Notes: a model not told the origin generated them from the sequence alone. A stretch of 64,000 bases of DNA from Jatrophihabitans sp964252635 (GCF_964252635.1 NZ_CAXUNP010000006.1:55534-119533); one strand, 5' to 3'. Counted from the first letter of the stretch, positions 16,079 through 23,679 are shown. Made by a program: numbers and translations.

Positions 16079-16888
16079 ATGACGGTCTATGAGCCGCAGC
16101 AGGTTCAATTCTTGAGACCGCCAGTGGTCGAGGTTGCGCTCTCGTTGCAAAGCTTGCCAGTTCCTGGCGTCACGACGGCGCATTTTGGACTTTTCTGGAA
16201 TGCATATTTGCGTGACGACTACCCGTTTGTTCAAGAACAACCCCCGATCATGTCTCCACCGGAAATAAACGAGGACGGATCGTTTTCGCCGCAGATTTTT
16301 TTCGGTGCTCCCAACTTCAGTCGGCATTGGTACCTATCCCCCGACAACACGCGTCTAGTACAGTTGCAGCAGGATCGCCTCGTCGTCAATTGGCGCCGGC
16401 TGCATACCGATGTTTATCCGCGTTATGATGTTCTTCGCGCGGAATTCGTGAGGATCCAAAACGCATGGACGCAATTTCTCAGGGACAGCGGTTTCGAGAT
16501 CTATCAAACTACCCGCATAGAAGTGACTTATATAAATCATCTTGCTCGGGCGTCAGTCGATGGTCGTAGCTCGGTGCTCGATATTCTGGATGGCACGGTG
16601 CGGCCGCATTGGCCCACTAAGATGGGTAATCCGCGCGATCTACAGTTGACGCAAACCTTCGCGTTAGGGGAGCTTGCGAAAGGCGGCAGCCTCACGGTAA
16701 CTGCTGGGCCCGCAGTCGATTGGACGAGCCAACCGGTCGTGGGCCTAAACCTCGTTTTCCAAGCCTCTGGTACAAATGAGTTGGAAGCGTGTATGGATTT
16801 GATGGACCGAGGACATAATCAAATTGTTAATAGCTTTGCGCAGATAACGGCTGCCGATCTGCGCGATGAGTGGGGAGAGGTCGTATGA
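16079..16888 (+). CDS. TIGR04255-like protein, first gene of island cassette
   Basis: A 269-residue soluble protein. The opening, LRPPVVEVALSLQSLPVPGV...HFGLFWNAYLRDDYPFVQEQPP, and the middle RIEVTYINHL resemble the sporadically distributed TIGR04255 family, which has no established biochemical role. Codon use and base composition are clearly less GC-rich than the flanking chromosome, a sign of transfer. A plausible ribosome-binding site (GAGAGGCGGG) precedes the ATG. Its stop overlaps the next start (ATGA at 16885-16888), so the three genes form one coupled operon. No signal peptide, membrane helix, nuclease or ATPase motif was seen. Function unknown. Confidence 0.8.
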   Translation: MTVYEPQQVQFLRPPVVEVALSLQSLPVPGVTTAHFGLFWNAYLRDDYPFVQEQPPIMSPPEINEDGSFSPQIFFGAPNFSRHWYLSPDNTRLVQLQQDRLVVNWRRLHTDVYPRYDVLRAEFVRIQNAWTQFLRDSGFEIYQTTRIEVTYINHLARASVDGRSSVLDILDGTVRPHWPTKMGNPRDLQLTQTFALGELAKGGSLTVTAGPAVDWTSQPVVGLNLVFQASGTNELEACMDLMDRGHNQIVNSFAQITAADLRDEWGEVV

Positions 16889-17430
16889 CCGCGCCGCAGA
16901 CGACCACCACGTCTGAGCTGAAACAGGGCTACGAGATACCCGACGATTCGACAGTGGAACAACCTTATTCCCGCGTGCCGGCCAACGACGTTCTGGCGAC
17001 AATTGGGTACACAGAATCGGGTTGGCCCGCTGTCTCTTCCGTCGTCGTTCCGGCTAATACTAGCCGTGACCCCGAGTACCGTCGTCGAATCATCGAGTTC
17101 CTGAGTGAGCTCAATCGCGTAATGAGCACGCCCTCGACGATAGACACTAACCTGGCGGCAATCGACCAGGTCATTGGAAAGCGCGTTACGGAATACATGC
17201 TAACCCTATCGGTGACCAGCACGATGATTCCGTCTATCTACCCACTCTCCGATCGCGGCGCTCTCCTTCGTTGGACGCGAGGGTCCGACAGCTTAGATGT
17301 TGAATTCGACACAGAAGGTGACGTTGTCGCGTTGCTTAAGGTCGACGGCCGAAAGAGCTCGGGTTTCTTGCATAGCGTTTGGCGTGACCTAACGCAATGG
17401 ATGTTTCAGACGGTGGCAGCTGCAGCGTGA
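16885..17430 (+). CDS. unknown protein, second gene of island cassette
   Basis: A 181-residue soluble protein beginning MTAPQTTTTSELKQGYEIPD. The N-terminal 30 residues look disordered; the middle (IIEFLSELNRVMSTPSTIDT...IDQVIGKRVTEYMLTLSVTS) looks helical; the C-terminus (GRKSSGFLHSVWRDLTQWMF) could be an interaction helix. No family was recognised. It starts within the stop of the TIGR04255-like gene (ATGA) and ends within the start of the third gene (GTGA). That tight coupling suggests fixed stoichiometry or a complex. Base composition is like its cassette neighbours and unlike the chromosome. Confidence 0.75.
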   Translation: MTAPQTTTTSELKQGYEIPDDSTVEQPYSRVPANDVLATIGYTESGWPAVSSVVVPANTSRDPEYRRRIIEFLSELNRVMSTPSTIDTNLAAIDQVIGKRVTEYMLTLSVTSTMIPSIYPLSDRGALLRWTRGSDSLDVEFDTEGDVVALLKVDGRKSSGFLHSVWRDLTQWMFQTVAAAA

Positions 17431-17891
17431 CAAGCGAAGCCTCTGAGCCATCTCAGGGGGATTCTGTGGCGGAGACGGAGGTCTATCTCCGATTTAGCCC
17501 GCCGACGCCCGCTCAGTGGGATTCAGATGGCCGACCCACTCTGGCTGCTCTATCGCTACAGCGTGGAGAAGATGGACTCTCGGGTAACGCCCAACACCTG
17601 ATGGCGTCGAAGGGGCTCGGCCCTAATGCAATATTGGCTAGCCGTGAGGGGTATGGTCTATTCGCAGTACCGGTGATGAACATCATCTCTACCGGTTGTC
17701 AGCCCGTACACAAGCCAATCGACCCGCCCAGTCGCCCTGAGGATTTCAGTCATGTGGTCGTGCCGCGGCCTAACGTCACCAAACCGGCGTGGCAACGAAT
17801 ACGCGACGAATGGATAGAAGCGGCAACTGTAATTCGTCCGCCCCAAGCGCCTCTTGGGGCGAGGGGTACTGGTAGCGCAACCGCTACGTGA
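17427..17891 (+). CDS. unknown protein, third gene of island cassette
   Basis: A 154-residue soluble protein when started at the GTG at 17427, which overlaps the preceding stop (GTGA). An in-frame ATG at 17397 lies inside the second gene and is less likely. Features are EVYLRFSPPTPAQWD, GEDGLSGNAQHLMASKGLGP, REGYGLFAVPV and KPAWQRIRDEWIEAATVIRP. No family was recognised and no catalytic motif is evident. The last 15 residues (APLGARGTGSATAT) look disordered. With the two upstream genes it forms a self-contained cargo unit. Confidence 0.7.
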   Translation: MTSEASEPSQGDSVAETEVYLRFSPPTPAQWDSDGRPTLAALSLQRGEDGLSGNAQHLMASKGLGPNAILASREGYGLFAVPVMNIISTGCQPVHKPIDPPSRPEDFSHVVVPRPNVTKPAWQRIRDEWIEAATVIRPPQAPLGARGTGSATAT

Positions 17892-17986
17892 ACAGCGACT
17901 GACCGCAGGCCATCCTAGGGTCGATCTAAGCTATTCATTATCCGACGGTCGAATGCCAAAAATTGCGCGTCGGCTGTGGCTATAGG

Positions 17987-18478
17987 TTAGGCATTAGTTC
18001 GGCGCTCGAAAGCGGTGAGCACGTTGTTCAGGGCGCGAGCGAGGGGCTGGATGTCACGGCTGTAGATCGCGCCGGTGTCGAGCTGGTGGGCGAGCTCGGC
18101 GAGCACTGCCACCCACTTGTCGTGACGAGGCGTCGACGCAGCGGCGCCTTGCACCTGCCGTTCGACGATCTCAACTGCTGACCGGCCGGATCGGGCGGCG
18201 CGCTCCTGCTCCCAGGCTCGCTGTCGACAGGTCGCGGAACACCACTTGGGGATGCGCCCTCGGGCCTTTGGCTCGATGGGTCCCTTGCACCAGCCGCAAG
18301 TCAGCGCGGCTCGCCGGCGGGGTCCAGCTTGAGCGAGAACCGCATCGCGTCGCTCGGCGTCACTAGGTGGCCCGACCTCGCGTTTGATCGTTCGCTCGAA
18401 CTCGCGCCGGTCCCGCTCCTGCTGCCGCAGGCGGGCTCGACGAAGAGCTTCCTGTTGTCTGCCGACCTTGCGCGCCAT
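17987..18478 (-). CDS. zinc-ribbon/CxxC protein typical of actinobacterial mobile elements
   Basis: A 163-residue protein. The N-terminal third is strongly charged and helical (ARLRQQERDRREFERTIKRE), perhaps coiled. A zinc-binding knuckle follows at about 60-90: CGWCKGPI...PKWCSATCRQRAWEQ, with CxxC and CxxxC spacing. The C-terminal half is helical. Small proteins with a GRxPKWCSxxCRQRAW motif are common in actinobacterial genomic islands; their function is unproven, nucleic-acid binding being likely. The ATG is supported by TAGAAT on the minus strand 6 nt upstream (18485-18490). Confidence 0.72.
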   Translation of the reverse strand: MARKVGRQQEALRRARLRQQERDRREFERTIKREVGPPSDAERRDAVLAQAGPRRRAALTCGWCKGPIEPKARGRIPKWCSATCRQRAWEQERAARSGRSAVEIVERQVQGAAASTPRHDKWVAVLAELAHQLDTGAIYSRDIQPLARALNNVLTAFERRTNA

Positions 18479-18484
18479 CGACGG

Positions 18485-18490
18485 ATTCTA
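18485..18490 (-). promoter_or_regulatory. -10 element for leaderless 18478 gene
   Basis: TAGAAT on the minus strand, 6 nt before the ATG at 18478. It matches the TANNNT-N6/7-start layout used widely in the window. Confidence 0.5.
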
Positions 18491-18683
18491 ATTCGTCACG
18501 ACGGATTCGACGGCCTGAATGCATGAGGTGTGTCGGGCCAATTCGGACGTGTGAGGTGTCCTTGGCCTGGCCAGATTGGAGGGGCTGTTCGCTCGGGCTT
18601 GGATTACAGACGTCAGCGAGGCGTTTAGGCAGGGTTAGCCGGTGTTCAAAGTTCGGCGTGGCCTGTTCGGGCTCGCGCGCGGC

Positions 18684-18711
18684 CAAGACGAAAGGCCCGC
18701 ATGCGAGGCCT
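18684..18711 (-). terminator. terminator of DUF433/DUF5615 pair
   Basis: On the minus strand, AGGCC and GGCCT flank a 9-nt loop and are followed by the T-rich TTTCGTCTT. It lies about 20 nt after the DUF5615 stop codon. Confidence 0.5.
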
Positions 18712-18729
18712 CCGCTCTGGGCGGAGTGG

Positions 18730-19098
18730 CTACACCAGCGGTAAGCGGCGGATGCGCAGGGGCGTTCGCCCAGGACGACGACGGCCCCGGCGTCGAGATC
18801 CTCTGCGACGGCCGCGAGGTCGTTCAGCACCAGCGCGGCCTGCTCCGCCGGCCGCTCATTTGCAGCGCGCCGCATGAGGATGAAGGACGGCGACGCAGCT
18901 TTCGTGCGGGCGAGGATGGCGCCGAAGTCCGTGTCTGCGCTGACGAGCACCCGCTGCTCCGCGCGAGCGGTCGCCATGACGACGTCATCGGTGGCCCGAC
19001 TCAGCCCCGACCTCGCAAGCGACAGTCACGTCGTGCCCCGCGGCGCGCAACGGCTCGGCGACCTTTGGCGAGATGTTCTTGTCGAGCAAAGACCTCAT
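18730..19098 (-). pseudogene. frameshifted DUF5615 PIN-like toxin
   Basis: The reading frame is broken twice. The N-terminus reads MRSLLDKNISPKVAEPLRAAG then HDVTVACEVGAES, as in DUF5615 PIN-like proteins. An extra base in a C-run (18995-18997 on the plus strand) shifts the frame. Removing it gives ATDDVVMATARAEQRVLV and SADTDFGAILA, the expected continuation. A missing base near 18759-18762 then hides the normal end, LRIRRLPLV*. The two changes cancel in length, so 369 bp equals 123 codons, normal for the family. The conserved acidic residues (Asp in LLDKN, SADTDF) are present. Either a decayed toxin or homopolymer sequencing errors. Confidence 0.75.
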
Positions 19099-19325
19099 GC
19101 CGGTTCGCGCAGCGGCAGCTCTCGCTCGCGGACAGCAGCGGCGGCGTATCGCAACGCCTCGGCTACGTCCTCGGCCTGGAGGTCCGGGAAGTCGTCGAGG
19201 ATCTCGGTCACCGACATGCCGTCGGTGACCATGCCGACCACCGTGGCCACCGGCATGCGCATACCGCGGATGCAGGGCAGTCCGCCCATCACATCCGGGT
19301 CGGTGGTGATGCGCTCGAAGGCCAC
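19095..19325 (-). CDS. DUF433 antitoxin-like protein (VapB-type)
   Basis: A 76-residue protein starting at a GTG: VAFERITTDPDVMGGLPCI followed by RGMRMPVATVVGMV. PCIRGMRMPV and the helical tail with ILDDFPDLQAEDVAEALRYA are characteristic of DUF433, a MerR/winged-helix-like antitoxin family usually paired with DUF5615 PIN-like proteins. Its stop overlaps the start of the damaged DUF5615 gene (ATGA). TACGCT on the minus strand 6 nt upstream fits a leaderless start. With its partner broken, it may be a free antitoxin. Confidence 0.83.
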   Translation of the reverse strand: MAFERITTDPDVMGGLPCIRGMRMPVATVVGMVTDGMSVTEILDDFPDLQAEDVAEALRYAAAAVRERELPLREPA

Positions 19326-19331
19326 GGATGA

Positions 19332-19337
19332 AGCGTA
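19332..19337 (-). promoter_or_regulatory. -10 element for DUF433 gene
   Basis: TACGCT on the minus strand, 6 nt before the GTG at 19325. No ribosome-binding site, consistent with a leaderless transcript. Confidence 0.45.
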
Positions 19338-19429
19338 ACGGCGTTGGTGTCGTTGGCGGCGAATTGAGCCCTGGGTCGTGGCAGAGGCTCGTGGTACACG
19401 CAACGCACCGACACCACTCGGAGGCGACC

Positions 19430-20568
19430 ATGGCCAGCCTGGCGAAGCGTGCAGACGGACATTGGCGGACGCGGTACCGCGACGCTGCGGGCAACCAGCA
19501 CTCGCGGCACTTCAAGCCCAAGGTCTACGCCCAGCACTGGCTGGACGAGGTGACGACAGCTGTCACGACCGGCATGTACGTCGACCCAGGCCGCTCGTGC
19601 ATCACCTACGGCGATTGAGCCGCCAAATGGATCGCGACCAAGGTGGACCTCAAGGCCACAACCCGCGCTCGGTACGAGGGCATCCTGCGCGCGAACGTCC
19701 TGCCGCAGTGGCGCACGGTCCGCCTCCGCGACGTCACCCATGGCGACGTCGCGGCCTGGCTCGTTGTGCTCACCGCCTCGGGTCTCGCGCCGTCCACTGT
19801 TCGGGAGATCCGCCGCGTCTTTTCGCTTAGCCTCACGCTGGCGGTCCGCAACGGCCAGTTGGCGCGCAACCCGGCCGACCACGTGCCGCTGCCGCGTCCT
19901 CGGCCACGCGAGAAGGTCTTCCTCACCGTCGACCAGGTCGAGGACCTCGCCGTGGCCGCCGCCGACTACCGCGTCGCGATCCTGTTCCTCGCCTACACCG
20001 GTGTCCGCTTCGGCGAGCTGTCGGGACTGCGGGTGCGCCGGCTCGATCTGCTGCGCCGCCGTGCCGAGATCGTCGAGGCGGTGGCCGAGGTGTGCGGCGC
20101 GGCGATCTTCAGTTCGCCGAAGTCCCACCAGGTCCGCAGCGTGCCGATCCCGCGCTTCCTCGTCGACGACCTGGCGCAGCTGACCGCCGGCAAGGCGCCG
20201 GAGGACTTCGTCTTCACCTCACTGCGTGGGGGACTGCTGCGGCTGACGAACTTCCGCCCGACGGTGTTCGACCCCGCGGTGCGCGCGGCCAGGCTGGACG
20301 GGCTGACACCGCACAGCCTGCGCCACACCGCGGCGTCCCTGGCCATCACCAGCGGCGCCGACGTCAAGGTCGTGCAGCAAATGCTCGGGCACGCCAGCGC
20401 CACGATGACCCTCGATCTGTACGGCCATCTCTACGGCGATCGGCTCGACGAGGTGGCCGATCGGATGGACGCGTTGCGGACCGCCCGCGGACCTGCTGCG
20501 GACTTTTGCGGACCAAAGGCGAGTTGATCATGTTTCCGGAGCTGGACCGGGACGCTGCAGGTCAGTGA
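19430..20568 (+). pseudogene. tyrosine recombinase/integrase with internal stop
   Basis: A tRNA-targeting phage-type integrase. GGAGG (19420-19424) precedes the ATG at 19430. The AP2-like arm-binding domain begins MASLAKRADGHWRTRYRD; a core-binding domain follows (YEGILRANVLPQWRTVRLRD), then the catalytic domain with Arg in TGVRFGELSGL, HSLRHTAAS and Tyr in DLYGHLYGDRLDE. An in-frame TGA at 19616-19618 sits between ITYGD and AAKWIATKV, where relatives have Trp, so TGG to TGA is likely. Near the 3' end GCGGACTTTTGCGG has four Ts; a fifth would restore the usual ADFLRT and an end at 20568, whereas the present frame stops at 20527. Probably inactive, unless the TGA is read through or a restart downstream works. 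Confidence 0.85.
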
Positions 20569-20629
20569 TTACGGGGGATATATGAGTGGGCCCCGTCGGG
20601 CTCGAACCGACGACCTACGGATTAAAAGT
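20521..20629. repeat. right terminal duplication (att-type) of island
   Basis: Partner of 15490-15598, with four mismatches in 109 bp. It covers the last codons of the integrase and the 3' 43 nt of the functional tRNA-Lys. Confidence 0.88.
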
Positions 20630-20659
20630 CCGCTGCTCTGCCAACTGAGCTAGAGGCCC
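20587..20659 (-). tRNA. tRNA-Lys (UUU)
   Basis: 73 nt from GGGCCTC to the discriminator A. The acceptor arms GGGCCTC and GGGGCCC pair with one G-U. The D arm has AGCTCAGTTGGCAGAGC, the anticodon loop is CTTTTAA (anticodon TTT) and the T arm has GGTTCGAGCC. No CCA is encoded. The 3' half was supplied by the integrated element and restores a complete gene. Confidence 0.96.
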
Positions 20660-20821
20660 GCAACGGAGCCGAGACTACGGCAGGCCGGGGTCGCCGGCAC
20701 CCGCGCCGCCGGCGGACCCCCGGTACACCGACACGCCCGGCGGACCAATTCTCGGGAACGTGTTGCACGCCGGTACACGGGCCGACATGTTGCGGAAACG
20801 CCGCGGTGTGAACGTGTCCTC

Positions 20822-21457
20822 ATGCCCAGCGCAACCCAGACGACCTGCATCCGCCCGGTGATCGACAACGACCCGGCCGAACCGACCCGCACCGAGATGA
20901 CCGCCCTCGTCGAGGTGTCGCGCCAGCCGTGGGCGACGCGCGTCGGCAACAAGCCGCTCATCGTCCGGCCGAGCACCGCACGCGACATCGCCGGGGTCGC
21001 GCAGATGCACCGCCGCTGCTCCGCTCGCTCGCTGCTCGACCGCTACCGCTCCGGTGGTCGCCCGCCCGCCCCGGCCGCCCTCGACTGGACGCTGCGCAAC
21101 CCGCTCAGCTTCGTCGCCGTCACGACCGACGGCTCGGTCATCGCGACCGTCAGCGCGCAACGCGACACCTCGCACGGCTACCTCTGCGCCGAGGCGCAGC
21201 TGCTCGTCGAGGACCGCTGGCAGCGGCTGGGCATCGGCACCGAGCTGATCTCCCACATCGCCGGGGTCGCGCAGGTCGCGGGCTACCACGAGCTGATCGC
21301 CTACCCGGCGACCGCGGTGCCCGCCGCGCAGCGGCTGATGGTCGACGTCGGGCGCACCCGGATGGTGCCCGAGGCCGGCAACGCCCACCTGCACACCTAC
21401 CTGCCCGACGACGCGACCCTCGGCCTGGGCTCGGTGCGGCAGCGCCTGGCCGGCTGA
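20822..21457 (+). CDS. GNAT-family N-acetyltransferase
   Basis: A 211-residue cytoplasmic protein. A region of about 50 residues precedes the GNAT fold, which starts near LIVRPSTARDIAGVAQMHRR. Motif A, the acetyl-CoA pyrophosphate loop, is present as VEDRWQRLGIGTELISH. The substrate is unknown; the context (tRNA on one side, a small unknown protein on the other) does not help. No ribosome-binding site is visible before the ATG. The gene lies just outside the island on the native chromosome side. Confidence 0.83.
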   Translation: MPSATQTTCIRPVIDNDPAEPTRTEMTALVEVSRQPWATRVGNKPLIVRPSTARDIAGVAQMHRRCSARSLLDRYRSGGRPPAPAALDWTLRNPLSFVAVTTDGSVIATVSAQRDTSHGYLCAEAQLLVEDRWQRLGIGTELISHIAGVAQVAGYHELIAYPATAVPAAQRLMVDVGRTRMVPEAGNAHLHTYLPDDATLGLGSVRQRLAG

Positions 21458-21475
21458 CGCCGCCGCACCCCGGGC

Positions 21476-21700
21476 TCAGCCCTGCTTCTGGCCGAGTGCG
21501 ACGAGAACGCCGGCCAGGGCGAAGTACTTGTTGCTGCCCAGGTCGGCGATGGTCTTGATGTTCAGCGCATCCGCAAGCGCTGCGTCGTGCTTCTCGGTGA
21601 GCCCGGCCAGCGCGGACGGCGGCGCGGCCAGGATCTCGTCGAGCGATTTGTTCTCCCAGGCCTTGTCGAGACCCTTCTCCAGGTTGACGGACACAGCCAT
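21476..21700 (-). CDS. 74-residue HhH-like protein
   Basis: A small soluble protein, MAVSVNLEKGLDKAWENKSL and so on, with DALNIKTIADLGSNKYFALA near the end. That stretch resembles a helix-hairpin-helix-type repeat, but the match is loose. GAGGAGG lies 5 nt before the ATG, a strong ribosome-binding site, so the gene is probably real and well expressed. Function unknown. Convergent with the GNAT gene. Confidence 0.68.
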   Translation of the reverse strand: MAVSVNLEKGLDKAWENKSLDEILAAPPSALAGLTEKHDAALADALNIKTIADLGSNKYFALAGVLVALGQKQG

Positions 21701-21802
21701 GTGTTCCTCCTCGGGTCGTGCAGCGGTGTTGCCGACCGGCTGGTGGCGTGACCCAGCGTCGTCCTCCGCGACGGACCCGGCAAGGGCCGCATCGGCCGAG
21801 GC

Positions 21803-22630
21803 TCAGGACGGCGCGACGGCCGCCCACGGCACGCCGAACTCGCCGTGCCGGGCCCGGCCCGTGTCCACCGCCCAGCCGCGGGCGGCGAGCCCGTCGACGG
21901 CCGCGACCCACCGCTGCCGCGCCCCGAACGGCGTCAGTGCGGCCGCTGCGTCCCATGCCGCGTCGAGGTCGCGCAGCAACGCATGGACGGCCTGCCCGGG
22001 CACGTTGTGGTGGATCAACGCCTTCGGCAGCCGCTCGGCCAGTGTCGACGGCCGTTCGAGATGCTCGAGCGAGCAGGCGAAGGTGACGCCCCGCGGGCCG
22101 GCCGCGTCCAGCAGCACCCAGCAGCCGAGGCGGCCCAGCTCGTCGCACGTGCCCTCGACGAGCAGCCCACCCGGGGCCAGGCCGTCGCAGATCGTGCGCC
22201 ACGCGGCCAGCGCCTCGTCCTCGGGATACTGCCGCAGCACGTTCGCGGCGCGGACGAGGAACGGGCGGGCGCCGGCCAGCTCGAAACCCCCACGCGCGAA
22301 CGTCAGCCGGGGCGCGTCGGTGGCTGACTGCGCCGCCGCCACCCGGGCGGGGTCGATCTCGAGCCCCAGCACCCGCACGTCCGTGCGCACCCGGGCCAGC
22401 CGCGTGGCCAGCTCGACCGCGGTCACCGGGGTGGCGCCGTAGCCGAGGTCGACGACGAGCGGGTCGGCGGCCGCGCGCAGCGGCGCCGCGAGCGCCGAGC
22501 AGATCCAGTTGTCCATGCGCCGCAACCGGTTCGGGTTGGTGGTGCCGCGCGTCGGCAGGCCGAGCGCGCGGGCGCGGCCGGCCGCGAGCCGCGGACGGCG
22601 CCCGCCCGCCACGGGTGCGCCAGCCGCCAT
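21803..22630 (-). CDS. class I SAM-dependent methyltransferase
   Basis: A 275-residue protein with a Rossmann-type SAM domain. Motif I is VVDLGYGATPVTAVELA, an acidic end-of-strand residue is in VRVLGLEIDPARV, and LVEGTCDELGRLG follows. The N-terminal 35 residues are basic and Ala/Arg-rich. The substrate is unknown; related actinobacterial genes sit next to murB. The ATG start is supported by TACCGT on the minus strand 7 nt upstream. It is transcribed divergently from murB from an extremely short shared region. Confidence 0.8.
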   Translation of the reverse strand: MAAGAPVAGGRRPRLAAGRARALGLPTRGTTNPNRLRRMDNWICSALAAPLRAAADPLVVDLGYGATPVTAVELATRLARVRTDVRVLGLEIDPARVAAAQSATDAPRLTFARGGFELAGARPFLVRAANVLRQYPEDEALAAWRTICDGLAPGGLLVEGTCDELGRLGCWVLLDAAGPRGVTFACSLEHLERPSTLAERLPKALIHHNVPGQAVHALLRDLDAAWDAAAALTPFGARQRWVAAVDGLAARGWAVDTGRARHGEFGVPWAAVAPS

Positions 22631-22637
22631 GCCGGGA

Positions 22638-22647
22638 ACGGTAGCGT
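22638..22647. promoter_or_regulatory. overlapping divergent -10 elements (methyltransferase / murB)
   Basis: Minus strand TACCGT (22638-22643) is 7 nt from the methyltransferase ATG. Plus strand TAGCGT (22642-22647) is 6 nt from the murB GTG. The two hexamers share two base pairs, and only 23 bp separate the start codons. Both messages would be leaderless. Confidence 0.5.
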
Positions 22648-22653
22648 CGAGCC

Positions 22654-23673
22654 GTGTCGCAGCCGCTCGCCGAGTTCACCACGCTGCGCCTCGGCGGTCC
22701 CGCCGAACGAGTCGTCACCGCGACCTCGACCGCCGACCTCGTCAACGCCGTCCGCGCTGCAGACGCCCGGCGTGAGCGTGTCCTGGTCGTCGGCGGCGGC
22801 AGCAACCTGGTCGTGGGCGACAACGGTTGGGCCGGCCCCGCCGTCCTCGTCCGGACGACCAACGTCGCGGTACGGACCACGGCCACGCAGGCGACCGTGA
22901 CCGCGGACGCCGGCGTCACCTGGGACGACCTCGTCGCCGACAGCGTGGCCGCCGGGTGGTCGGGGTTGGCCGCGATGTCCGGCATCCCCGGTTCCACCGG
23001 CGGCACGCCGGTGCAGAACGTCGGCGCCTACGGCAGCGAGGTGGCCGACGTCGTCACCGGCGTGCAGGTGCTCGACCGGCACACCGGCGCCGTCGAGGAC
23101 TGGCCCGCCGAGCGCTGCGCGTTCAGCTTCCGCAGCAGCGCGTTCAAGCACACCGACCGCTTCGTCGTCCTGACCGTCACCTTCGGCCTACCGGTCGAGA
23201 CGGACGCACCACCGATCCGCTACGCCGAGCTGGCCCGGCGGTTGGACGTCGAGGTCGGTGAGCGGGCCGCGTCGAAGGACGTGCGCGAGGCGGTGCTGGC
23301 GCTGCGGGCGAGCAAGGGCATGGTGCTCGACGCATCCGACCACGACACCTGGAGCGTCGGGTCGTTCTTCGTCAACCCATTCGTCGACGAGACGCTCGTG
23401 CCCGACGGCTGCCCGCACTGGCCGACCGACGAGGGCATCAAGCTCTCGGCCGCCTGGTTGATCGAGCACGCCGGGTTCGGCAAGGGCTTCGGGCTCGACC
23501 GCGGCGACGGGCGGGTCGCGCTGTCGACCAAGCACACCCTCGCGCTGACGAACCGCGGCGGCGCCACGACCGCCGAACTGCTGGCGCTGGCCGCGGTGAT
23601 CCGCGACGGCGTCGAGGGCCGCTTCGGCATCCGGCTGCGCCCCGAGGCGCACCTGGTGGGCGTCGAGTTCTAG
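22654..23673 (+). CDS. murB: UDP-N-acetylenolpyruvoylglucosamine reductase
   Basis: A 339-residue FAD enzyme that reduces UDP-GlcNAc-enolpyruvate to UDP-MurNAc with NADPH, the second committed step of peptidoglycan synthesis. The FAD-binding domain contains VLVVGGGSNLVVGDNGWAG and GIPGSTGGTPVQNVGAYG. The catalytic Ser is Ser237 in VGSFFVNP, and a C-terminal RPEAHLVGVEF ends the protein. The GTG start follows a -10-like TAGCGT by 6 nt with no ribosome-binding site. Position next to a reverse SDR and mshA matches mycobacterial order. Confidence 0.95.
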   Translation: MSQPLAEFTTLRLGGPAERVVTATSTADLVNAVRAADARRERVLVVGGGSNLVVGDNGWAGPAVLVRTTNVAVRTTATQATVTADAGVTWDDLVADSVAAGWSGLAAMSGIPGSTGGTPVQNVGAYGSEVADVVTGVQVLDRHTGAVEDWPAERCAFSFRSSAFKHTDRFVVLTVTFGLPVETDAPPIRYAELARRLDVEVGERAASKDVREAVLALRASKGMVLDASDHDTWSVGSFFVNPFVDETLVPDGCPHWPTDEGIKLSAAWLIEHAGFGKGFGLDRGDGRVALSTKHTLALTNRGGATTAELLALAAVIRDGVEGRFGIRLRPEAHLVGVEF

Positions 23674-23679
23674 GCGGTC

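Larger units (their letters stand above)
15490..20659. mobile_element. degenerate integrated island at tRNA-Lys(UUU)
   Basis: A 5-kb segment bounded by the 109-bp duplication. The intact tRNA-Lys lies at the right end beside a tyrosine integrase gene; the displaced tRNA 3' fragment lies at the left end. Cargo: an AT-richer three-gene cassette, a zinc-finger protein, and a DUF433/DUF5615 toxin-antitoxin-like pair. The integrase and the DUF5615 gene are broken. A second integrase tail left of the left boundary, and a third LADFLRT-coding tract at 15727-15747, imply repeated insertions and deletions. Confidence 0.85.

Noticed and set aside
18985..19521. 178-codon minus-strand frame over the DUF433/DUF5615 junction
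   Set aside because: It joins an out-of-frame read of DUF433 to the true N-terminus of DUF5615; DUF433 in its own frame explains the region better.
20476..20514. Four GCGGAC repeats spaced 10-11 bp as integrase arm-binding sites
   Set aside because: Tempting helical phasing, but most of it follows from coding for ADFLRT-type residues at the integrase end; similar pairs at 15467 and 15730 are explained as integrase-tail remnants.
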